DNA of 64,000 nucleotides, taken from the NCBI RefSeq assembly GCF_001425755.1, contig NZ_LMDH01000001.1, positions 966,474 through 1,030,473 on the forward strand. Reading direction: 5' to 3'. The DNA is from Aeromicrobium sp. Root344 (GTDB lineage Bacteria > Actinomycetota > Actinomycetes > Propionibacteriales > Nocardioidaceae). Shown in pieces: positions 1 through 7,361 of this stretch. The position numbers were made by a program, and so were the translations under genes. Each line of letters starts with the position of its first letter. Positions within the stretch are counted from its first letter, which is position 1. The notes beneath the pieces were generated by a model. The model did no database searches, had not been told where the DNA came from, and saw only the letters and a list, made by a program, of their open reading frames with translations.

Positions 1-477
1 GGCCAAGGACGTGCTGTTGGTGACCGTCAGCAGCTGCCACTGGCCGAGCGCGCGGGTCCCACCAGCCGTCGTGACCCGCAAGACGTAGGAGCGGAGCGAC
101 GAGGAGGTGCCGAACACATTGGCGGCAACTCCTGCCCATTCGCGACCGGAGGGAGTCGGGCTGACCAGCGTGACGTCCGCCGCGACCGTGAATCGGGAAC
201 CGAGCTGAACCGGGCGATAGGTGGTGACGTCGTTGCCTGGCGAGCCGCTGGAACGCGCACTCCCGCCAACGATGGACCAGGTGCCTCGGTCCGCGACCCA
301 ATCAGCCCCCAGCGGTCCGTCCGCACGTTCGAAGTCATCGGCGCCAGTGACCCGCTCGCCCGCTGCGGAGGCCGCAGGGACGCCGTTCGACACGTACAGA
401 AGTCCGGCGCAGGCAAGGGCGGCTGCCAGAACGGCGACGAACAAGCGTCGTGTTGCGGTGGCAATGGATCGATTCAT
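1..477 (-). CDS. secreted protein with LamG/concanavalin-like domain, partial
   Basis: The frame is open from an ATG at 477 to the window edge, 159 codons without a stop, so the C-terminus is missing. The first ~38 residues look like a signal peptide: a basic start (MNRSIATATRR), a hydrophobic alanine/leucine core and a small-residue region around VPAASAAGE. The mature part begins with FERADGPLGADW followed by GTWSIVGGSARS, a pattern seen in extracellular concanavalin-fold modules of glycoside-active proteins. A perfect palindrome lies 50 bp upstream and a LacI-type regulator gene beyond it, so sugar-responsive control is likely. Substrate and enzymatic activity cannot be told from this fragment. 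Confidence 0.75.
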   Translation of the reverse strand, partial: MNRSIATATRRLFVAVLAAALACAGLLYVSNGVPAASAAGERVTGADDFERADGPLGADWVADRGTWSIVGGSARSSGSPGNDVTTYRPVQLGSRFTVAADVTLVSPTPSGREWAGVAANVFGTSSSLRSYVLRVTTAGGTRALGQWQLLTVTNSTSLA

Positions 478-526
478 GTGGTGTCCCCGATGGTCGGCCT
501 GATCGACGAAAGATGTGACGCCCATT

Positions 527-550
527 ACATGATCAAACGTTTGATCATGT
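527..550. promoter_or_regulatory. 24-bp perfect palindrome, probable LacI-family operator
   Basis: Each arm of 12 bases (ACATGATCAAAC) is repeated exactly in inverted form, with a central AAACGTTT. A CG-centred symmetric site is typical of LacI/GalR-family operators. It sits between the end of the lacI-type gene (602) and the start of the secreted-protein gene (477), so it most likely represses the latter. The link to this regulator is inferred from position. Confidence 0.75.
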
Positions 551-601
551 CAAGAGAGCGCTCCATCCGTCTCGCCCACCGATCCGCGCTGAGCGCTCGA
601 T

Positions 602-1615
602 CTAGCCCTCGATGGCGCTGGTCGACGCCCGACGTATCAGCTGAGGCGACTCGTTGCTCAGGAGGCGGTCAGCGGCGGTTCCTACTTGGAGCCGTTCGAT
701 CAAGCATTCAACGGCCGCCCTCCCCAGCGAGCGCAGCGGCATCCGCACGGTGGTGAGCGGCGGCCAGGTCATCGCCGCCGGCCATGCGTCATGCACTGCG
801 ACAACGGACAGGTCCTCTGGCACAGACCACTTCATGCGGCGTGCTGCGCCAAGAGCGGCCATGCCCGCATTCATGTTGGCAACCACCAGGGCCGTGGGCC
901 GCGGCTGCGCCTCGGCGAGAACCGCCAGGGCGGAGTCCGCGTCAGAGATGCGGTAGCCGAATCGAGTCACCAGCTTCTCGTCGACCGCATGCCCGGCTTG
1001 CGCCATCGCCTCACGGAAACCCTCCTCGCGGCGCCGGGCCGAAGGCGACCCGGCCAAACCCCCTACGAAAGCGATCCGCTCATGCCCCAGGGCGAGCAGA
1101 TGGTCGGTCGCGGTCCGCGCGGCCGCGGCGTCATCGAGCATCACTGATCCCGTTCGGCGCGGGTGAGCAGCGTGCAGGAACACCACCGGAAGTGCATCGT
1201 GCACGAGAGAGTCCAAGCTCTCGGGCTCGAGCCCGTCAGGCATCTGCACGATGGCCCCGTCGACCCGCCCCTCACCCAGTAGCCGCGCCAGCGTGTCGTC
1301 AAGGTCGTGCATGCCCTCCGCTCTCGAGAGCAGCAAGGTGTATCCCCGTTCCCGAGCCGCATCCTCAGCGCCTTCCACGAGCTCGCTGAAGAGGGCATTG
1401 GTCAGATCGGGCAGGACACATGCCAAGACGGCCGTCCGCTGCAGTCGAAGTGACCGGGCCGAGTGGTTGGGCCGGTAGTCCATCTGACGGGCCGTCTCGA
1501 GAATCCGCTGCCGAGTCTCCTCGCTCACACGGGTGCCAGGCGCGTCATTCAGGACGCGAGAGACGGCGGACACGGATACTCCGACCGCGCTCGCCACATC
1601 ACTGAGGGTCGTCAC
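602..1615 (-). CDS. LacI-family transcriptional regulator
   Basis: A 337-residue protein of standard LacI length. Residues ~3-50 form the LacI helix-turn-helix with hinge (TLSDVASAVGVSVSAVSRVL, then YRPNHSARSLR). The rest is a periplasmic-binding-protein-like effector domain (GYTLLLS, VDGAIVQMPDG, ALGHERIAFVGG, DLSVVAVHD). The GTG start is preceded by an AAGGAGG ribosome site a few bases away. The gene lies between the permease gene and the secreted-protein gene, all on the same strand. The palindrome just beyond its stop is its probable operator. The ligand is unknown, likely a sugar or glycoside judging from the family. Confidence 0.93.
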   Translation of the reverse strand: MTTLSDVASAVGVSVSAVSRVLNDAPGTRVSEETRQRILETARQMDYRPNHSARSLRLQRTAVLACVLPDLTNALFSELVEGAEDAARERGYTLLLSRAEGMHDLDDTLARLLGEGRVDGAIVQMPDGLEPESLDSLVHDALPVVFLHAAHPRRTGSVMLDDAAAARTATDHLLALGHERIAFVGGLAGSPSARRREEGFREAMAQAGHAVDEKLVTRFGYRISDADSALAVLAEAQPRPTALVVANMNAGMAALGAARRMKWSVPEDLSVVAVHDAWPAAMTWPPLTTVRMPLRSLGRAAVECLIERLQVGTAADRLLSNESPQLIRRASTSAIEG

Positions 1616-1762
1616 AACCCTCCTTCTCCAGTCCGACTGTTCACTGCCCCGATCCTCCCACGCCGACGACGCGGCGCGGCCGGATGCTGACGATGACCTC
1701 GCGTCGAGGTGGTGTCGGGGAGCTGGCCGCCGCGCTCGATGCGCGCGACGGCCAACCCGTGC

Positions 1763-3154
1763 TCAGAGGTCCGACTGAGCCAGGGCTCGGCCCTTCATCT
1801 TGAGGCCGAGCGCGAAGACACAGCCGATGGCGAGCCAGATGAGGCCGACGGTCTTCGCGTTGTTGCTCGCGTTCCACAGGGCGTACACCAGCACCGCGGA
1901 CCCGATCACGGGCGAGACCAGATGCACGAAGTACTTGCGCGACTTGGTCCGGACGATGAAGTGCCTCAACACGCTCAGATGCAACAGGATGTACGCCGTC
2001 AGGGCGCCGAACGTCACCAAGCTCGTCAGGAGCGCCACATGCTCCACACCGAAGATTCCCACCAGGATCGACAGGGCGGCGATGAAGAGCATCGCGTTCG
2101 CGGGCACCTGCCGAGACGTGACCTTGGACAGGAATTTCGGGAGCTGCCCGTCACGAGCCATGCTGTAGAGCAGTCGAGCCGAGACACCGTTGGACGCGAT
2201 GGTGTTGGCGAACAGCGCGATCATGGCCGCGACCAACGTCACGACGACCTTGAACCAATGGGTCATGACATCACCGGTGATGTTGTAGAAGGCGTTGTTG
2301 ACGGCATCGCCATCAGCGAACTCCGTGCCCTTGGGCACGAACGCGGCTGCGAAGTAGACCTGCACGATGAACATGGCTGTCACGGCCCAGAGCACGATCA
2401 TCGTGGCGCGGGACGTCGTCCTGCCACCGTCGACCGCCTCCTCGTTGAGCGTGGAGATCGCGTCGAACCCGATGTAGCTGAGCGCGGCGATCGGGATCGC
2501 GCCGAACACCACGTTCCAGGAGAACTCGTCCGGGTTGAAGATCGGCGTGAACGAGAACGAGCCTTGTCCCTGTGCGATCGCGACGATCGACCAAGCGATG
2601 AATGCCGCAAGCGTCACCATCTGGATGTAGAGGAAGATCCGGTTCATCTTGGCGGTGACGTCGATGCCGCGGACGTTGATGATCACGGTCGCCACGACGA
2701 AGAACACGACCCACGCCTCACCGGGAATGCCGTCCACGAGGGAGGTCATCGCGCTCGCCGCGAACACACAGAGCAGGGCCGGCAGCAGCAGGTAGTCCAG
2801 CAGAATCGCCCAGCCGCTGATGAAACCGACGAAGTCGCCGATGCCGTTGCGGACATAGGAGTAGACGGAGCCGGCGATGGGGAACTCTGTCGCCATCTCC
2901 TTGTAGCTCACCGCGCTGAAGAACATCGCGATGGCTGCCACGACGTACACCAGCACGACGGCGCCCGACGAGAAGTTGTAGACGATGCCGAAGACTGCGA
3001 CAGGTGCGAGCGGAACCATGTAGATGAGGCCGTAGATGACGACGTCGGCCAACGACATCGACCGCTTGAGCTCTTGCTCGTATCCAAGCGCGTGAAGGGT
3101 GTCCTCGGCCTCGTGGCCCGGCCCATCAGCTGCGCGTCCTAGCTCGGTGGACAT
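1763..3154 (-). CDS. APC-family amino acid/amine permease
   Basis: A 463-residue integral membrane protein with about 12 hydrophobic segments. After a charged ~35-residue cytoplasmic N-terminus comes the APC-family start region (LADVVIYGLIYMVPLAPVAV, then AGSVYSYV and GFISGWAILLDYLLLP). These motifs resemble PuuP/putrescine-importer-type members of the amino acid-polyamine-organocation superfamily. It is transcribed divergently from the dimethylformamidase genes across a 196-bp region, so it may import an amide or amine substrate or serve that pathway. This role is inference. Family assignment is firm; substrate is unknown. Confidence 0.9.
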   Translation of the reverse strand: MSTELGRAADGPGHEAEDTLHALGYEQELKRSMSLADVVIYGLIYMVPLAPVAVFGIVYNFSSGAVVLVYVVAAIAMFFSAVSYKEMATEFPIAGSVYSYVRNGIGDFVGFISGWAILLDYLLLPALLCVFAASAMTSLVDGIPGEAWVVFFVVATVIINVRGIDVTAKMNRIFLYIQMVTLAAFIAWSIVAIAQGQGSFSFTPIFNPDEFSWNVVFGAIPIAALSYIGFDAISTLNEEAVDGGRTTSRATMIVLWAVTAMFIVQVYFAAAFVPKGTEFADGDAVNNAFYNITGDVMTHWFKVVVTLVAAMIALFANTIASNGVSARLLYSMARDGQLPKFLSKVTSRQVPANAMLFIAALSILVGIFGVEHVALLTSLVTFGALTAYILLHLSVLRHFIVRTKSRKYFVHLVSPVIGSAVLVYALWNASNNAKTVGLIWLAIGCVFALGLKMKGRALAQSDL

Positions 3155-3350
3155 AGTGTGCTCGATTCTGAGAAGCGGCCCACGAAGGAGCCGAAGTTCA
3201 GATCAACGTAGGTATCGACGCACTCGAATCCCATACGCAGATGTGCGTAATCGGGTCTTCGCCGCTCAGGAACTACGTATGTCGACCGATGGTGCACACC
3301 CCGTCGCATTCCTACTGTGACAGGAATCGGTCAAGACGAGGAGTCAGGCG
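3155..3350. promoter_or_regulatory. divergent promoter region with two inverted repeats
   Basis: This 196-bp spacer separates the permease gene from the dimethylformamidase operon and must hold both promoters. Two symmetric elements are visible: TACGCA-gatg-TGCGTA at 3234-3249, and ATTCCT-N8-AGGAAT at 3308-3327, close to the start of the alpha-subunit gene. Either could bind the LuxR-type regulator encoded at the end of the operon. Which one does cannot be told from sequence. Confidence 0.5.
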
Positions 3351-3734
3351 ATGGTGCAGCGCACAACGACGGAGCGGGTGGCCGAGCTGGACGCGGTGTT
3401 CGACCGCCGGTTCAACGCCCGGGTCAGGTCTGATCTGACAAGCGACGTCCTCGACGAGCTACTCCGCAATCCCCTTGGCCCGCACACCGACACGGCGTCG
3501 CGGGTCAGACGCGCTTTGGGCAGCATGACGATCACCGGCAAGCAGCTCATCTTGTCCCTGGGCCCCGACGGCCCGTGGGCGATCGGCGTCGTCACCGTGG
3601 GAGCCCCCGGAAACCTGGTCGTCGACACCGACGCCCATCACAGCTACGAGGACGCCATGCGCGTCATCTTCGCGAATCGCGCTGCACAGTTCGCCGGCCC
3701 GGTCGGCACGGAAGGAACGTCTCATGGGAACTGA
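3351..3734 (+). CDS. dmfA1: N,N-dimethylformamidase alpha (small) subunit
   Basis: A 127-residue protein, close to the ~132-residue small subunit of Paracoccus/Alcaligenes dimethylformamidase, and directly followed by the large subunit gene. It is a soluble basic helical protein (ERVAELDAVFDRRFNARVRS near the N-terminus, RASRVRR-type central region). The ATG is preceded by GAGGAG about 9 bases upstream. The last 11 bases overlap the next gene, suggesting coupled translation and 1:1 assembly. In characterised enzymes this subunit packs against the iron-containing beta chain in an alpha2-beta2 unit. Assignment rests on size, context and general similarity. Confidence 0.8.
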   Translation: MVQRTTTERVAELDAVFDRRFNARVRSDLTSDVLDELLRNPLGPHTDTASRVRRALGSMTITGKQLILSLGPDGPWAIGVVTVGAPGNLVVDTDAHHSYEDAMRVIFANRAAQFAGPVGTEGTSHGN

Positions 3735-6024
3735 CACCGCTGGCCTGTTCGGGTACAGCAACACACTGTCCGGCCGCCCGGGCGAGACCCTCTCGTTCCA
3801 CGTCAGCGCAGAGAACGTCGGAAGCTACCGCGCCGAGCTCGTACGACTGCGCCACGGCTTCACCGGCTCCGCGGGCCCGGGATTCCTCGAGGACTCGGTC
3901 CCGAGCTCGTTCGACGGAGAGTACGCAGGACAGGCTCAGACCTGCCAGCCCGGTTCGTACGTCGAGGTCAAGCATGACGGCAAGCTCGCCGACTGCGCGG
4001 AGACCTCGATCCGGGCGTACATCTATCCCACCCTGCCCCGCAGCGAACGATCCGGGGAGTTCGGCGCCTATCACGTCTCTCAGAACTCGATGGTCAGGGA
4101 CAGTCAGCTCCAGACCGTGCTGAGCACCACGATCGCTGGTGAGATCGGTGGCTATTCGTTGGCTCTCGACGACGGGATCCCGACATTCTCCTGGTTCGCG
4201 GATGGGGCCATCCGGACCCTCACGCTGAATCAGCATCTGCAGGATCATCAGTGGTACCTGCTCGAGGTGACGGCCTCCGCAGCAGAAGGCGCCGTCACGC
4301 TGTCCGCCTCCCCGGTCGCGAACATCATGAACCGCAACGCAGAAGCGACGGCCGGACTCGACAGCGACTTCGCGAGATGCAGCGCGACGCAATTCGAACC
4401 GCGAGTCGGCGACCTCAGGATCGGCTCCTCTGCGCGCCGTGTTGGGAGCCGCCTCCTGGCGTACGAGACGTTCAACGGCAAGATCGGCGGAGTACGGATC
4501 GATCAGTTGGGCGACGAGCCGTCCGGTCAGAGGACACTGGGCGACTGGCACTTCGGTCTCAGTCCGCGATCCGACGGCCTCCTGCTCGACGTCGTGCTGG
4601 ACAAGTCACCGCACGCCTTCCACGGGACATGCGTGAACACGCCCACACGAGGTGTGACGGGACCCCTGTTCCAAGGGTTCGTGACCGACTTCCGGCGAGT
4701 GCCGGACGAGTACGACGCGATCCATTTCCACGACGACGACATCACCGACGCAGACTGGCCGGCCTCGTTCTCCTTCGAGATCCCCGATGGCCTGCCCAGC
4801 GGTGTGTACGCAGCCAAGGTCAGCGCTCCGGGAGCGGAGCAGTACATGCCGTTCTTCGTCCTGCCGTCCGAGCGCAAGAACCGCGTGGCCGTGCTCTTCA
4901 GCACCGCCACCTACCTGGCGTACTCGAACGATCGCATTGCCTTCGAGGCCGACCAGGCCGAGATCATCGTGAGCCACACCCCGATCGTCGATGGTCTCGA
5001 TCTGGCGCTCCAGGACCACCCCGAGTTCGGTCGGTCCTGCTACGAGATCCACAACGACGGCTCCGGTGTCGTGTTCGGAAGCTCGCGCCGGCCGATCCTC
5101 ACGATGCAGCCGACCCACCGTGCGTGGTTCCAGCACGGCGGCGCGTGGGGCCTGCCTGCCGATCTCTGCATCTCGCACTGGCTGGAACACGAATCGATCC
5201 CCTTCGATGCCATCACGGATCACGACCTGGACCGCGAGGGCCACGAGCTGCTAGACGGCTATGACGTCGTCATCACCGGCGCGCACCCCGAGTACGTCAC
5301 CAGAGCCGAGATCGAGTCGATCGACACGTACCTGTCGACTGGCGGGCGACTGATGTATCTCGGAGGCAATGGCTTCTTCGCCACCGCCTCCTTCGACCCC
5401 GAGCAGCCGCACGTCATGGAGCTGAGGCGCGCAGACGGCGGAACCCGTCCCCACCAGTCCCCCTTCGGCGACGCTCGGCACACGACGTCCGGCGAGCAGG
5501 CCGGCCTGTGGCGCAACAAGGGCCTGCCCCCGCAGAAGCTCGTCGGAGTCGGGTTTGCCGCGCAGGGATTCGACCGCTCCACCCACTATGAGCGCCTCGA
5601 GGACAGTCACGACCCGATGGCGGCCTTCGTGTTCGACGGGATCGCGTCCGACGAGCTCATCGGCGGCTTCGGGATCATGGGCGGCGGAGCCGCCGGCGCG
5701 GAGATCGACTGCTACGACCCGTCCTTGGGCACAGCACCCGGAGCGCTGCTCCTGGCGACCTCCGGACCGTTCTCCGACGGGTATCTGCTCGCTGCGGAAG
5801 AGGTGTACGAGACGTTGCCCGGACTCGGAGGGACCGAGAATCCGCGTGTTCGCGCCGACATCGTGCTGTGCCCGATCGAGGGCGGAGGCGCGTACTTCTC
5901 GGTCGGATCCATCGCCTTCTCCGGGTCGCTCTCGTACAACGCCTATGACAACAACGTGGCTCGCATGACCGGGAACGTCCTCCAGCGCTTCCTCCGCAAG
6001 GAACCGATCGACAGCGTGATGTGA
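3724..6024 (+). CDS. dmfA2: N,N-dimethylformamidase beta (large) subunit
   Basis: A 766-residue protein, almost the same length as known dimethylformamidase large chains (~762). The family enzyme hydrolyses N,N-dimethylformamide to dimethylamine and formate with a mononuclear iron held by two tyrosines and a glutamate. Residues in equivalent places are visible: Tyr400 in STATYLAYSND, Tyr440 in SCYEIHNDG, and His521/Glu523 in HPEYV, matching the Tyr399, Tyr440 and Glu521 I recall for the Paracoccus enzyme. The N-terminal ~370 residues are beta-rich and lectin-like; the C-terminal half carries the active site. GGAAGGA precedes the ATG. Its true substrate could be another formamide. Confidence 0.87.
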   Translation: MGTDTAGLFGYSNTLSGRPGETLSFHVSAENVGSYRAELVRLRHGFTGSAGPGFLEDSVPSSFDGEYAGQAQTCQPGSYVEVKHDGKLADCAETSIRAYIYPTLPRSERSGEFGAYHVSQNSMVRDSQLQTVLSTTIAGEIGGYSLALDDGIPTFSWFADGAIRTLTLNQHLQDHQWYLLEVTASAAEGAVTLSASPVANIMNRNAEATAGLDSDFARCSATQFEPRVGDLRIGSSARRVGSRLLAYETFNGKIGGVRIDQLGDEPSGQRTLGDWHFGLSPRSDGLLLDVVLDKSPHAFHGTCVNTPTRGVTGPLFQGFVTDFRRVPDEYDAIHFHDDDITDADWPASFSFEIPDGLPSGVYAAKVSAPGAEQYMPFFVLPSERKNRVAVLFSTATYLAYSNDRIAFEADQAEIIVSHTPIVDGLDLALQDHPEFGRSCYEIHNDGSGVVFGSSRRPILTMQPTHRAWFQHGGAWGLPADLCISHWLEHESIPFDAITDHDLDREGHELLDGYDVVITGAHPEYVTRAEIESIDTYLSTGGRLMYLGGNGFFATASFDPEQPHVMELRRADGGTRPHQSPFGDARHTTSGEQAGLWRNKGLPPQKLVGVGFAAQGFDRSTHYERLEDSHDPMAAFVFDGIASDELIGGFGIMGGGAAGAEIDCYDPSLGTAPGALLLATSGPFSDGYLLAAEEVYETLPGLGGTENPRVRADIVLCPIEGGGAYFSVGSIAFSGSLSYNAYDNNVARMTGNVLQRFLRKEPIDSVM

Positions 6025-6099
6025 CCTTGATTTTACCTGGCAGCAGCGGGGCCGGGAGTAGAGTTGGCACTCTCCCTTCGCGACCCAGAGGTGGCTGTC

Positions 6100-7089
6100 A
6101 TGGACACTCCGAACAGTCGCGTGTTGGTGGAGGCGGCGTTTGCCGCGGGCTCTGCTGACCCGGTCGACGCGGCGGAGTCCGTGCTCTCGATCCTTCGTCC
6201 GGTCACCGGCGATGAGGCCAGCAGCTTGATGATGTGGGACGAGTCGACCCACACCCACATCGCGATCGCCGCCAGCGGCTACGACGACGAGACCCTCAAG
6301 ACGCTCGGCGACGCCTATGCCGGTTCCCTGGCCCACGCCTCCTTGCGCCGGAGTGGACGAGCCACCCGCATCAGCGACATGCCCAAGGACTACCTGGACT
6401 CCGAGATCTACTTCCGGGTCGCGGGGTCTGCCGGATTCGGAGATGGCATGTCCGTCTTCCTGTTCTCGGCTCACCACGAGTACGTGGGCATGTTGCACAT
6501 GTCGGCCGCCGCACCCAACACGTTCGGCGACGAGTCGGCCGAGCTCATCAACAACCTCCGGCCGATCGTGTCCCACCTGTGCAACGCGGTGGCACCACGC
6601 CACGTGATCCTCGCGGCACCCTCCTCCATGCGCGCGAGTCTCATGGACGACGCCGGGCGCGTGTGGCAGATCGAGGACTGTGAACCGTCACGCGTCGCCG
6701 AGTCCGACGGCTTTGCCACCGTCCTTGAACGCTTCCTTCGCTCCCGGCTCTCAAGCACGCAGGGCGTCTGGCCGATCGGCAATGACTGGGTGAGTGTCGA
6801 CCTGACCCGCGCACACCACCCGTTCGACCGGAGCAGATCTGCTGCGATGGTCCGTGAACGGCCCACGGATCAGCTTCTGGGGTTGTCGCCTCGGGAGCTG
6901 GACATCCTCCATGGGATGGCCATGGGCCACAGCAACCAGCAGATCGCCGAGGACCGTTGGATCTCGCCACGCACCGTGACCACGCACGTTGAGCACATCC
7001 TCGAAAAGATGGACCAGCGATCGCGCGCGGGGGCCGTTTCAGCAGCTTCGCGGCTGGGCCTGCTCCGGCTGGACGGCATCGAGGTGTGA
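6100..7089 (+). CDS. LuxR-family regulator with GAF-like sensor domain
   Basis: The chosen ATG gives 329 residues and has GAGGTGG 7 bases upstream; an in-frame TTG at 6064 would add 12 residues and lacks a good site. The N-terminal ~200 residues resemble a GAF-type ligand sensor (ASSLMMWDES, VGMLHMSAA). The C-terminal ~65 residues form a LuxR/FixJ helix-turn-helix (LSPRELDILHGMAMGHSNQQ, then ISPRTVTTHVEHILEKM). It follows dmfA1-dmfA2 on the same strand. A LuxR-type activator, DmfR, accompanies dimethylformamidase genes in Paracoccus, so this gene probably controls the amidase operon. The inducer is unknown. Confidence 0.88.
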   Translation: MDTPNSRVLVEAAFAAGSADPVDAAESVLSILRPVTGDEASSLMMWDESTHTHIAIAASGYDDETLKTLGDAYAGSLAHASLRRSGRATRISDMPKDYLDSEIYFRVAGSAGFGDGMSVFLFSAHHEYVGMLHMSAAAPNTFGDESAELINNLRPIVSHLCNAVAPRHVILAAPSSMRASLMDDAGRVWQIEDCEPSRVAESDGFATVLERFLRSRLSSTQGVWPIGNDWVSVDLTRAHHPFDRSRSAAMVRERPTDQLLGLSPRELDILHGMAMGHSNQQIAEDRWISPRTVTTHVEHILEKMDQRSRAGAVSAASRLGLLRLDGIEV

Positions 7090-7153
7090 TTGACGATCGG
7101 GCGTCGATCGAGTGGGGCGCCGAGGGACGCGGGCCGAACCCTGAGGTCAAATT

Positions 7154-7202
7154 TTCGTTGAGCCGCTTGTCAGAATCGAACTGACGACCTTTTCATTACG
7201 AG
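7154..7202. repeat. attachment site, distal copy (partial tRNA-Thr)
   Basis: These 49 bases are identical to 18526-18574 and run in the same direction. They reproduce the tRNA from the anticodon loop to the 3' end plus a few bases, but no 5' half follows, so this copy is not a functional tRNA. It marks the far end of the element and would have been the chromosome-element junction after insertion. Confidence 0.95.
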
Positions 7203-7271
7203 AGGTTGCTCGATGCCTTCCTACCTGGGATTGCAGGCCCATCCATGCCGTGGATTACATCGATTCTTACG

Positions 7272-7294
7272 GTGGGGGCGCGCCGGGGGCGCGC
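7272..7294. repeat. 23-bp end repeat, left copy (tandem GC decamer)
   Basis: The 23 bases are identical to 18480-18502 in the same orientation and consist of two GGGGGCGCGC units one base apart. This copy lies 70 bp inside the left attachment repeat, the other 24 bp inside the right one. The placement at both ends suggests arm-type binding sites for the recombinase or excisionase, which is inference. Confidence 0.8.
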
Positions 7295-7326
7295 ACACTT
7301 GATCTAGACGGCCGGCGCACACGTAC

Positions 7327-7338
7327 AGCCCTAGGGCT
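7327..7338. other. 12-bp palindrome downstream of the NACHT gene
   Basis: AGCCCTAGGGCT is a perfect palindrome 24 bp beyond the stop of the NACHT-nuclease gene. There is no loop and no T-run, so it is a weak terminator candidate. It could equally be a protein-binding site near the element end. Confidence 0.3.
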
Positions 7339-7361
7339 TCACGACACGGGATGCGTCGACG

